A model generated the notes under the pieces. It was not told where the DNA came from. It saw nothing but the letters and a program-made list of their open reading frames with translations, and did not search any database. Positions 45,821-57,092 of a DNA stretch of 64,000 bases are shown in pieces (the stretch's first letter is position 1; the number at the start of each line of letters is the position of its first letter). This DNA comes from Spisula solida. Its lineage: Eukaryota; Mollusca; Bivalvia; Venerida; Mactridae. A program made the position numbers and the translations under genes. The DNA is taken from positions 27,441,501-27,505,500 of the forward strand of contig OX365944.1 in the NCBI GenBank assembly GCA_947247005.1. Reading direction: 5' to 3'.

Positions 45821-46555
45821 TATAGTCTGTTAGCGACTAGGCTGGACCCCCATAAACCTTAAATATCTTAAAAAGTATGATGCCAATTAGACTAAAAATT
45901 GGTATATCTTCATAAATCAACCTTACCAACTCTCATAAATTAAAACAGAATTTTTGGTCTACAGAAAAGGGTACTTTGCACTGATTTCCCATGTAAAATT
46001 GTAAGTCTAAAACAGGGTAAATACGTATGGGTGATTGAAGTGACTGGAACAGCAGAGGTAAGCAAATTGGTCCAATATAAATGTACATTAAGTAATACAC
46101 AAGTGACGATTGCAAATATAAAATGAGGCCCATACATCAAAGTATATGTGTTTGACGTTTAAGCTCACCTCAAGACTCAACATTTTGTTTATACGAATGA
46201 TCATTACAATCAGAAGGTGGGCCTCAACTATATACACATTGATGACCAGTCAAATGTAGGTCAAAGTTATCCATATATGTCCGTTACAGTTATTACAAAT
46301 ACAATAGCATTAGTCTAACTACCTGATCGTAATGGCTTATTTTACTCCCTGTCCATTTGTTGAATAAAATCTAAAATTTAATACATTAGACACAATGGTG
46401 AAAAAATTAATGAGTTCGTAAAAAAATCTGAAATTTTTACACAGAGTTGGTAAAGGTAATTCAGTGTACCATACCAAATTTCAATCAAAGTGCATAAGTA
46501 CTTTGAAAGATATTTAAGGTTTATGGGGATCCAGCCTAGTCGCTGACGGACTATA
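45821..46555. mobile_element. TIR element, ends TATAGTCTGTTAGCG
   Basis: The left end is TATAGTCTGTTAGCGACTAG then GCTGGACCCCCATAAACCTT. The right end is its complement (AAGGTTTATGGGGATCCAGC, CTAGTCGCTGACGGACTATA). The TIR is about 50-60 bp and the total 735 bp. The first 15 bp match the ends of the 42262 element as TATAGYCYGTTWGCG. Confidence 0.85.
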
Positions 46556-46695
46556 CAAGTTTTTTCACCTCTAGTTTCTTCAAAAGTGCATTGACATATG
46601 GCTTTGCTACTTTGCATACTTGTTCACCATCATGACCCCAACCCCTACACGGGGGTAGGTAACTATATCAAGCAAAGTTGTGGGCAACTGTTTTT

Positions 46696-47981
46696 ATGCT
46701 CCCCGAAGAAATTCGGACGAGCATATAGTCGCCGAAGTGTCCGTCCGTCACACTTTCTTGTCTGGGCTATTTCTCAAGAACCACTGCTCAGATTTTAACA
46801 AAACTTCATGGATAGCTTCACTACCAAGTGGAGATGCGCATATGGTCATCACGTTCCGGTTCGCTGATTATTTATACAGTTATGCCCCTTGGAAGATTTG
46901 CACTATAAATTCTTGTCCGCGCTATTTCTCAAGAACAACTGCTCAGATTTTAACAAAACTTCATGAATAGCTTCACTACCAAGTGGAGATGCGCATATTG
47001 TCAGCACGTTCTGGTTCGCTGATTATACACACAGTTATGCCCCTTGGAAGATGTGCACTATAAATTCTTGTCCACGCTATTTCTCAAGAACCACTGCTCA
47101 CATTTTAATAATGGATAGCTTCAAGACCAAGTGGAGATGCGCATATCGTCGGCATGTTCCGGTTCGCTGATTATTCACACAGTTATGCCCCTTGGAAGAT
47201 TTTCACTGTAGCTATATACTAAATTCTTGTCCGCGCTATTTCTCAAATTTTAATAAAACTTCACGGATAGCTTCACTACCAAGTGGAGATGCGCATATCG
47301 TCGGCATGTTCCGGTTCGCTGATTATTCACACAGTTATGCCCCTAGGAAGATTTGCACTATAACTATATACTAAATTCTTGTCCGCTCTATTTCTCAAGA
47401 ACCACTGCTCAGATTTTAATAAAACTTCATGGATAGCTTCACTACCAAGTGGAGATGCGCATATTGTCAGCACGTTCTGGTTCGCTGATTATACACACAG
47501 TTATGCCCCTTGGAAGATTTGCACTATAAATTCTTGTCCACACTATTTCTCAAGAACCTTTGCTCAGATTTTAATAAAACTTCATGGATAGCTTCACTAC
47601 CAAGTGGAGATGGGCATATTGTCAGCACGTTCTGGTTCGCTGATTATTCACACAGTTATGCCCCTTGGGAGATTTGCACTCTAACTTAATAATATACTAA
47701 ATTCTTGTCCGCACTATTTCTCAAGAACCACTGCTAAGATTTTAATAAAACTTCGTGGATAGGTGCAGTACAAGTGGAGATGCGCATATCATCGGCACGT
47801 TCCTGTTTGCTGATTATTCACACAGTTATGCCCCTTGGAAGATTTGCACTATAACTATATACTAAATTGTATAAAACTGTATAACATAACATTTGTCGGA
47901 AAACCAAGTTGACTTGTTTGAGCATTTTTTTCCTGTGACAAACATCCCACGGGGAGCATTAACCGTCTTTGACGGCTCTTG
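46696..47981 (+). mobile_element. Tandem-core (pearl/Helitron-like) element, about 7 core units
   Basis: The 5' end is ATGCTCCCCGAAGAAATTCG with a palindromic start. Seven core units of about 155-160 bp follow (TATTTCTCAAGAACCACTGC, AACTTCATGGATAGCTTCAC, CAGTTATGCCCCTTGGAAGA). Then comes CGGGGAGCAT, inverse of the 5' end, hairpin CCGTCTTTGACGG and terminus CTCTTG. Open frames within it are repeats of the core. Confidence 0.8.
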
Positions 47982-49609
47982 TATTTGGAATTTACTGTTT
48001 ATTAATACGACCGAAGTACCAATGTGACAAGCTATATGATTGGCTGAATTATAAATAGCGAAAGTGGAAATTCTGATTTCTGAAAATAGAAACTCGTATT
48101 GGTTGTCATCAATCTGCCGTAAGGTAGATCAAGTACTTTAGTCAGATTGCTAAATAGCACATTTAAGTTGGTGCTTTTTTTCAACGTGGGCAAAGGCTCA
48201 ACATAATTTGCCCAAGGGCATGAATTTCTAGTATTAATATCATATGTATGACACTTATATTACTTGAAAGGTAAATATCCTGTACAAGGCATGGCCCACT
48301 CAATTTAATATCTTACACAAACAGCATAGACTTAAAAAGAATAGTTGTATGTTTATTTTCTATTTTAACAAGTACTAGCATGTTATGTTTGTGCATGAGA
48401 TTATATTAATAGGCTAATGCGACATTTTATACTCTCAATAAATTATTGTAAAAGTTAGTGTAAAATGGTGTAATACTATTAGCAGATCAGGGCCATATAT
48501 CTGTAGATTATCTTTGACTAATACTGTTTTCACTTCCATTATAAACAATCAATTGCTTGTATTGACTTATCTCCAACTATAATCTTGTATATTTTTTTAA
48601 TTCATTAAGTTACCGTTCAGATATTAGTGTCAGACTGACTTATACTTGTGGAATACTATTACTAATACACTATTCTGGCCTTGGTATAAATTATCAGTAA
48701 GATAATTAACATAACATATTGAGAACCACTAATTGATATCTGTCAAGTTGATTGATATACACATTGAGATTAAGATCAAATCAAGCTAGCTGTCAATATG
48801 TAATTGATCTGTCCCCTGTATGTATTGATCTCTTAATCCATTATATATATTATCATGTACAACAAACAGTATTTATTTATTTTTTGACAAAATTGCTACT
48901 CAACAGGTCTTTGGTACAGATGTTTTATCCGATATTGTGTCATTAGATTATTGTAAATGATCATTGAAACATGAAAATATTGACACATTGTAGATTAATA
49001 TCATTATTTTGTTATAATTATACTCTCAAAGGTTACTATAAGCATTACCTATTTCTTATTATCAACTTAACGCATATAGGCGAAACATTGAATATCCGCA
49101 TTCAAGTAGTTCCAGAAACTGTGAATACATGTATTTTCAATACTGCTACATTTGTTTCTCCGAATATTTAAATTGGTTTACTTAAATCAACAATGCTCAT
49201 TAAATGGATATATTTACGGATAATCACTCCGCTGGGGCTATATCGCACTTGTTTTGTATTATCAAACTGCACGGATCAATGCACAATTGTTTGCAACATC
49301 TATTGGACGTTATTCGAATGTCCGGATGAGGCTATTTTTAGGACATATTATTTGTTCTACACGAAGCAAAGTAGTTTTAAGTATTAACATGTAATGTAAA
49401 CTTATTACATCAACTATGTAGATAAGCCACATGCGTCAATTTTGACATTTGACAAGACTGTTGGTTAGAAAAAACGAACATCAAATGTGTAAAATCGGTT
49501 TGAGCTTTTATAGCAGCAACCATATTGCCTCCCACTTAAATACTCTCAGTACTTTGATTTATTATGAGGTGATCTTCTCACACTTTTTTTTCAGTTGTAT
49601 AGATTTATT

Positions 49610-49690
49610 ATAAGATGGTCTTCTCAAATGAGGTGAACTTCTCAAATGAGGTGATCTTCTTAAATGAGGTGAACTTCTCAAACTTTATTT
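49610..49690. repeat. Short tandem repeat, about 18-bp unit
   Basis: AACTTCTCAAATGAGGTG-like units occur four to five times with alternating GATCTTCT and GAACTTCT. An open frame on each strand crosses it and is explained by the 18-bp period. Confidence 0.75.
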
Positions 49691-49879
49691 TCAGTCGTAC
49701 AGTTGGATTTTTCAGGCATGTCCGGCGAGAAGTGCGTCTAGCTCTTATTTCCAATAGACAGTCTGGTTCTTTAATGTGCCTGCTGTATAGCACCGATGCA
49801 CAGCTTCCTGGCACCTTTACCCAGATGCTTTGCTTTACACATGGTCAGATATAGTGGGAAATATTTCAGAAATGTCAAG

Positions 49880-49950
49880 TTCCGATGCCGGGGATGAACC
49901 CACGACCTCTGGATTGACCGTCCAGTGTGTTACCACTGAGCTAAATCCGC
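49880..49950 (-). other. tRNA-like sequence (Asp-like, degenerate)
   Basis: On the minus strand: GCGGATTTAGCTCAGTGGTA (A box), an anticodon arm CTGGA-CGGTCAA-TCCAG and GTGGGTTCATCCCC (B box). The anticodon position would read GTC, but position 33 is G rather than the invariant U and the acceptor stem does not pair. It is more likely a tRNA-derived SINE head or pseudogene than a working tRNA. Confidence 0.5.
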
Positions 49951-50267
49951 TTATTTATATTATATATGATTAGAATTATTTGACAAAGTCCATTTATCCC
50001 TTAAAGTCATTTGGATTTAAAACTAAAATGATAAAAAATGTTTGTAAAAATCAGAAGTTATTGATACAGCATTACTTAATGGATTCTAGTCATTGATAGG
50101 GTATCAATGGGCTTCGTTAGAACCCAGGAAGTTATAACTGCTTCATTCTGGTTTATAAGCTGCTTTTGTACGCAGTTCCTCACACAAGGCTAGCAACTTG
50201 ATAGACAACGAGCATCAGCTTACCAATATGGTGGACGATGGATTAGCCATTTTCACTTCAATGGCAA

Positions 50268-50345
50268 TACGAAAATCATGTGGTATTACAATCACGTAAA
50301 TCATGTGGTATTACAATCACGTAAATCATGTGGTATTACATGAAC
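50268..50345. repeat. 27-bp repeat, about 3 copies
   Basis: AAATCATGTGGTATTACAAT followed by CACGT is repeated with almost no change. It is short, recent-looking and has no other significance I can see. Confidence 0.8.
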
Positions 50346-51863
50346 CGTGAGTTTGGCACCATACACTGCTTGATGACAGAGTTCTGCCAACAAAATCCAC
50401 CTCCTGTCCTTAAATAGTTATCAAAGGGTAAAAAGCTTCTTTAACATGATTGTATATCCTCAGCAAATACTAGAATAAGGTATTCATTTTATAGCTTTCT
50501 GCAAATCAACAAAATATTGTATGTAGCTTATTATTTTTTGTATTCTTTTTCATATTTGCATAAAGTCTGTTTGTTCAATGAGTGTTCTCACATTTAATAC
50601 CACTTCAGTCATAGCCAGTGATTTCATGTTTTGTTGCTATTTGCATATTTATGTAACAAAAGAAGAAGCACTTAAATTTGGCTGATCTAAATTTAAACAC
50701 TTTCATTTCCTGTATAAACTCATGCTTCCTTTCCATGTATTGAGTAAAATTGATATTACTGCTCCTTGAGCTCCACATCAACTATTTATTCGGAATTAGC
50801 CTACCATTGATAGTAGGCGGTGCTCTTGTTAAATGACTGTGAGGCAAAAGTTGCCTAACATGATGAACTATGTACATACAAATACAAACTGCATGGGCCT
50901 TTCATTAATATTTAGCTGACTGAACTATCTGTATCAGATTGCCCAGTTATTTTTATAATGTGCACATTTATGTTTGAAGTCAGACCCCCTGCTCTGTAAA
51001 TACACATTGTAACTGATAATATTGAAAACACTGTCAATGTCGTGATTTGTGAGAGATAATGGCCCCTTGTATTAGGAGTTGACTGTTTCATACATTATTG
51101 TAACTGTATGAAATGTGGGTCAATTTTTTCTGTTCCAAATATACCTTATACATTACAACAAATTATTTTAAATGATAAGACATAAGAAGGATATTTGTGA
51201 CAAAATCTGAAACTGAATGAGACCCTTAAAATAATTTTACAGTATCCAGAAATTTTACAAAACTCATGTTTGCAAATATAGGTCCCTACTTTTTATTGAC
51301 TTAACAATTATTCGGTCGCATAATACCGGTAGTCCATAATTATTTCCTTGATTTATACATGGTAGAATTATATTTTATTGTCCTTTCCATCTGTCATTCA
51401 TTGCAGGATGAGTTAATACAGGCAGCATCCTTTGAAATATCCTTTTATTAGGATATGAATGGTTCATTTTATGTCTGACATTTGCATTGGGGGGGGGGGG
51501 GCTAGGCATTGACAATCTTTCTGTGTGGCTTTGTATTGTATGTGCGCTAAGTATTTTATAAAGTATGATTGCCATTAAATGTTGTTGACATGAAGTCATC
51601 AATTTTAATACATAGCATCATGTTCTGTAAACCAAGAAATTCTTTTGCGCGATTTAATTTCACGGAGTTCGCGAGTGGTAGAATTTCGTGAAATAAAGTC
51701 ACCGCGAAAGTGCTAAAAACATTATTTTGGACATTGTGGGAAACTTAAAAATGGGGAAACTTAAAAATGGGAAACTTTGTAGTCGCAAATATGCTGTGGA
51801 TAGGCGAAACACAATAGTTTTTTGCAAAAGCCAATTAGTTTACATTATTCAATGTTTCCTTGT

Positions 51864-52899
51864 CACGGTGTATAACCGTATCGGTACCCTCTCAGTGCAA
51901 AATGCTGTATCGGTACCCTCTCAGTGCTGGCACCGGTCTCTCTCAGTGCAAAACAATGAATCCGATTGACGAAGATCCGCAGGAGAGGTAAGATAATCTT
52001 TTTTTTGTCCAAAAATACCGGTTTATGCATAAAAATCGATAGCCCACGGAACCCCCCGATGATTAACCATTGTCTTCCTGTTGTTAAATTTGTTCTATCA
52101 TTTTTCACAAGTTCTGGCGTGGCTGGAATGTTGACCGAGGGTCGTTGTGCGAATGAACATCAAGCCATGTTTATGAAGCTTAAATGCGACTTTTCTTCAA
52201 TATAGCAAATATCTAGTACCTCAGACGAAAAGCCATTGATCATATCTTTCCCCTAAAAGCCTTTTTTTCGGTAACTTCCATCACATTTCTTAAAAAACAC
52301 CCTACTTTTGGTTTAGACGGGCACCGGTACCCTCTCTGCTCGTTGCATCAATTTGATTGCAAGTACAGAGAGGGTACCGGTGCCAGTCAGCTGCAACGAG
52401 CAGAGAGGGTACCGGTGCCAGAACTGGGAGGGTACCAGTGCCGCGTCTAAACCGAAAGTAGGGTGTTTTTTAAGAAATGTGATGGAAGTTACTGAATAAA
52501 AGGCTTTTAGGGGAAAGATATGATCAATGGCTTTACGTCTGAGGTACTAAATATTTGCTATATTGAAGAAAAATCGCACTTAAGCTTCATAAACATGGAT
52601 TGATGTTCATTCGGACAACGACCCTCGGTCAACATTCCAGCCACGCCAGAACATGTGAAAAATGATAGAACAAATTTAACAACAGGAAGACAATGGTTAA
52701 TCATCGGGGGGTTCCGTGGGCTATCGATTTTTATGCATAAACCGGTATTTTTGGACAAAAAAAAGATTATCTTACCTCTCCTGCGGATCTTCGTCAATCG
52801 GATTCATTGTTTTGCACTGAGAGAGACCGGTGCCAGCACTGAGAGGGTACCGATATATCATTTTGCACTGAGAGGGTACCGATACGGTTATACACCGTG
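51864..52899. repeat. 1,036-bp near-perfect palindrome (foldback element)
   Basis: The outer ends are CACGGTGTATAACCGTATCG and its complement. The arms are about 500 bp, with the centre near 52381 flanked by AGAGAGGGTACCGGTGCCA words. The two mirror-image 79-codon frames (51966-52205 plus, 52558-52797 minus) differ at only 3 residues, showing high arm identity. It ends 186 bp before Galpha exon 2. No coding function is inferred. It may be a foldback TIR element with terminal CACGGTG. Confidence 0.92.
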
Positions 52900-53085
52900 C
52901 TTGTGGCTGTACAGATTATTACAGTCGACCATCAATGCAGTGGGAATATTACTACTGCAGACCAAAGGTCATTATGTTTGTAGAGCCAGTTTGGTGTTAT
53001 GAACATTGCATCTAAAATGTCACATTACTACTGAAAACAGGCAATTATCATTGTTAAATGTGTCCACTATTGTACTATATTACAG

Positions 53086-53177
53086 GCGCAGCTGAAAGTG
53101 GGAAGAGTACGTTAGTTAAACAGATGAAGATAATACATAATGATGGCTTCACATTTGATGAGCTTCTCTCATTTAAG
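53086..53177 (+). CDS. G-protein alpha subunit, exon 2 (P-loop)
   Basis: 92 nt: 2 nt completing Gly, then 30 codons reading [18 protein letters not shown] then [12 protein letters not shown], followed by donor GTAAAT. Joined to exon 1 it gives [12 protein letters not shown]. The usual animal Galpha P-loop is GAGESGKST, so Gly-to-Ala at the third position is notable. KQMKIIH is the universal Galpha alpha1 helix, so Galpha identity is firm. The [20 protein letters not shown] string and the acidic IDxxIQxWAxEE N-terminus agree with my recollection of the Gv class (present in many invertebrates and fish, lost in tetrapods and arthropods). That class call is inference. Unlike Gi/Go genes, no intron follows KQMK; the exon continues to SFK. 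Confidence 0.93.
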
Positions 53178-53382
53178 GTAAATATTGCATGATTGTATTT
53201 ACAACACACAACAGTGTGCCATCCACACGCAGATAATGCTCTATCAGAGACAGACTGTTTGTTAAATGTGTTTGCTACAGTTTCATAGACAGATTCTGAT
53301 GAAATTTGGTATAATAACAAGAGAATGTTGTGATAGGGTTTACTGGACACTGGTTTAATTTTAGCTTGACATATTATATATT

Positions 53383-53914
53383 TGCTCATGCCCGTGTCTG
53401 TCTGTTGGTTGGTTGGTTGGTAGATCGGTTGGTTAGTTAATGGACTAAATGGTTTTCTCTCAATATCTCAAGAACATCCTCATACTTTACATGGTGATTG
53501 GTCATAACCAGTAGATGATCGACCTTGATTGATTTTAAGGTCTGTAAGTCAAAGGCCAAGATCAGTGTGACCTTTCATACAAATAAATAGACCAAAATTT
53601 AAATGATTTCTGTTCAATAACTCAACTACAGTTCGGCCCAGTAACTTCAAACTTTACATGGAGGTTGGCAGCAAATGATCCCTATTGACTTTGATGTCAG
53701 TATATAGGTCAAAGGCCAAGGTCGCTGTGATCTTGAATAAATAGACCAATTAATTTTTCACCAATTACTTAAGAAGGGTTGGGTCAAGGAACTTTATAGG
53801 GATGTTAGTCACCATTGACTCCTATTGATTTTGAGGTCAAGTTTGTCATGACCTTTAATATACTATTGTGCTGCCATGGGGGCAAACCGGTACATGCTTA
53901 TCAAACATCTCTTG
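53383..53914 (+). mobile_element. Tandem-core (pearl/Helitron-like) element, about 3 core units
   Basis: It starts near TGCTCATGCCCGTGTCTG with TTGG repeats. Three core units of about 150 bp share AACTTTACATGGnGnTTGG, CCTTGATTGATTTTAAGGTC-like and GTCAAAGGCCAAG words. It ends GGGGGCAAACCGGTACATGC then ATCTCTTG. It lies about 200 bp after Galpha exon 2. Confidence 0.65.
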
Positions 53915-54832
53915 TTTTTTATTCTTTAAAATTTCCTAATTAATGAAATTTTTCATTCATGATAAATTTTTTTTTACTGTGGTTGACTGTAAAAGACAGC
54001 TGTAGGTTTATCAGTCAATTAAATCTATTAAGATGTATAATCAATCAGGAGAGCACTCAAGCTTAATGGATATCATTGTTCTGAAATCATGTAGTTATTA
54101 CGGTCTGACAGTTACAGGATAGAGTGTTGACAAACCTTGATGACTGACAGGATTGTGTGACAGAGGTCAGACTTTACTGTAAATCAGTATAACACGATGG
54201 CCACATGCAATGGGTAGACTGAGTCCACGTAAACTTTATCCAGGATCAATTATTGATTCAAATTCTGTCAATATATATTAATGTTTTCTGATAAAATTTT
54301 AAATCATCATATTTACCCTCAAAGTTACCTTCTTAAGCAAAATCCATTATTTTTTGTTGCCACATATTTCAATCAGTTTACAATGCAGACATTGTTGTAG
54401 TTTGTTATATATGTTGTACACCTGTTTGATGGTGTAAATGTAGACTTAATTACTGATACATTGATTCATATCAACTTTGATTGCTCCTCCATGAAGTCAT
54501 GCATTGTTTTATAATCAGATTTTGTCTTATGTATGTTTGTTTTAATGTAAAATCTAAACAAGGCTATAAATTATGGGAACAAAACCGTATTTGATAAGTT
54601 AGCCAGGTGCATATGTTTGATTATAATTATTTTTTGTCAATTTCGAAGAATGTAATAATCTTAAAATTTGAAGTTATTACAGTAAAGTGTCAAACTAACC
54701 ATAGTAATTAAGTTTGGAAAACCTGATATAGCAGATGGCAATATTGCATGTGTTGCTTAATTATACACTCCAAAAGTATGTTAGCTATTGTCAAGAAACA
54801 TAGCAGAGGTGTTTGATTTTGTGGAACTTTTT

Positions 54833-55706
54833 TACTGGGGGAACCCCAGTATTTGTATTACATACAATCCTGAAATCACTATGATTTTAACGATGTAATT
54901 TCTCCACAACCAATTCATCCGAGCAAGAAAGAAGTGCCTGCAAAACTCAACCAATATTATAATTTTCGACCATTTATGAGAACTTTTGTTTACAACAATT
55001 TAATATGTTTTTATTTGTTTGTATTGTGTGAACTTTTTGAAAGCTTATTTTGATGAGAAAATGTATTTGTGCGTATAAATTCCTACGCGCTGTAAAATGA
55101 CTAATGATTTTTGAGGGGCGATAAAAATGTCACTGTTAAATGTAACCCGTTGAGCGGACGAACTTGATACAATTCATGGTTTTAACATAAGTATTACAGT
55201 TAAGCTAGAAACTTCTAATCTAACGTGTGCTAGTCTTTTACAATTTACGATAGTATGCATTTGTTGATAGTATTGATCTACGTTTCGTCCTTTAACTTAC
55301 CAGAGATCTTCAGCTAAATAGTTTGGATCTACCGTTAGAACAACCCTTTCCCAAGCGCTGTTACATAAATTTTCCCGCCGAAAGTCGAGACCATATGAGT
55401 TATTTATGTTAAGTCCCCATCTTATTCGTTCGCGCTATTCGCACCATATCCAGTTCGTACGCAGGTATAATTATAGAATAAGGACTCTGTATACGCAGTT
55501 TTTAGTTTCTAGTTTTTTTCTACAGCAGGTATATTGCCTTTATGAGTTCTAGTATTGCGATGGGTCCGTTGAGGTGTAATTTGAATGATTCAGCTGCTAT
55601 TGCGTCTCAGAAACCTTGTCACAATATTAACATTTGTTTTGAAATTCATTACCATTAAATGTGAAACCCTATAAATTAATACCCAGAATTGCGTTTTCCC
55701 CCAGTA
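54833..55706. mobile_element. TIR element, ends TACTGGGGGAA
   Basis: The left end is TACTGGGGGAACCCCAGTAT and the right end the complement of TACTGGGGGAAAACGCAATT. Only about 11 bp of terminal match is clear, so the ends are tentative. 874 bp, no transposase. Confidence 0.5.
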
Positions 55707-56655
55707 TCAGTACTTCAGTACTTTGATTTTTTATCAACTCCTATAGACTCACACTGATTACTTGTTAACTTTGTTGCACCGTACTCTGTAAGATTGTTTA
55801 TCATAATTGTATACTAAAGTTAATTAAGATATGTAAGTTTGTTAAAAGATCATGACCTGACAAGTAGTATTATGAATGTTACTATTTGGGCTGCTAACCA
55901 TTCATACAGAAAACAATTTCCTTTTATAAATATAAAGTACTCGGTGTACACTAGAGAGGAATCTTTTAATATTTTGAATAAGTAGTTTTTTAACAAGTTG
56001 AATTACTTATATATATGCTGGTTTACCTGATAATATACAAGCTATTCTAAATTGTTACTCAGCTTTCAATTTTTGTTAAACCTGTTTTCCAACAATAACA
56101 GTTGCAGTATCATCATTTGCTTCATTAACATCACAAATGTAAGAAAAGCTACATGGTCATGAAACTTTGCAATAACATTTGTAAGTATTTGAACCCGCAT
56201 ATGTATCTGGGATTTCTTAGTTGGTCAATGACCAGCAAAGTAATGAACTAATGTTTAAAAAACTGGGTTTCATGGTATTTGAAATCCATGTTTCTTCGAA
56301 ATTAAAATATGATATTTGTTGAACATAGTTCATGATGAAATATTTACTGATACTAATTGGTCACCTCTGTAATATCAAGAAAGTTGTTTTTAAGTATAGT
56401 TTTCTGTATTGAGTTATTTCTTTGTATTATCTTGCTATTGTGTACAGCAAGATATGGTGCGACATTAAGTGAGTTTTATTGATCAGAAAACAGGTAATAC
56501 ATCTTATAATCTCTCCTGCTTTTATCTAAAAATATTTACTTAAGGTTAAACCCACAGGAAATGACCTTGTGTTTAAACACATTTCAGTATTCATTGCCAT
56601 TTCCTATTTCAATTAATTATGCATGGTAACTTAAATTGTCCTTGGAGATTGAAAC

Positions 56656-57092
56656 GCTTATACTTTGATAATTATTTTATATGAAGCTCTGATTGAAAGG
56701 CTTATACCTTGATAATTATTATATATGAAGCTCTGATTGAAAGGCTTATACCTTGATAATTATTATATATGAAACTCTGATTGAAAGGCTTATACCTTGA
56801 TAATTATTATATATGAAACTCTGATTGAAAGGCTTATACCTTGATAATTATTATATATGAAACTCTGATTGAAAGGCTTATACCTTGATAATTATTATAT
56901 ATGAAGCTCTGATTGAAAGGCTTATACCTTGATAATTATTATATATGAAGCTCTGATTGAAAGGCTTATACCTTGATAATTATTATATATGAAGCTCTGA
57001 TTGAAAGGCTTATACCTTGATAATTATTATATATGAAACTCTGATTGAAAGGCTTATACCTTGATAATTATTATATATGAAACTCTGATTAA
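56656..57092. repeat. 44-bp AT-rich tandem repeat, about 10 copies
   Basis: The unit reads TATACCTTGATAATTATTAT, ATATGAAACTCTGATTGAAA, GGCT. Copies differ mainly at GAAGCTC/GAAACTC. The GAAGCTC and GAAACTC copies come in runs, indicating block duplication. Confidence 0.95.

Larger units (their letters stand above)
14520..53085 (+). other. Galpha intron 1 (38,566 bp)
   Basis: The donor is G|GTAAGC and the acceptor TATATTACAG|GC. The intron interrupts the P-loop Gly codon (phase 1). No other gene was recognised within it on either strand; its content is tandem arrays, inverted repeats and short TIR elements, listed separately. Unassigned parts include 16498-17425, 17680-18650, 29075-30071, 39464-40047, 47982-49879 and 49951-51863, where I see only AT-rich sequence and fragments. 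Confidence 0.9.

Noticed and set aside
46598..47591. Several overlapping 60-96-codon frames sharing an LPSGDAH motif
   Set aside because: Translations of the repeated core of a tandem-core element.
49880..49950. Functional tRNA-Asp
   Set aside because: U33 is replaced by G and the acceptor stem does not pair, despite good A- and B-box sequences.
51966..52797. Two nearly identical 79-codon proteins on opposite strands
   Set aside because: They are the two arms of one palindrome; no domain, and identity is explained by the inverted repeat.
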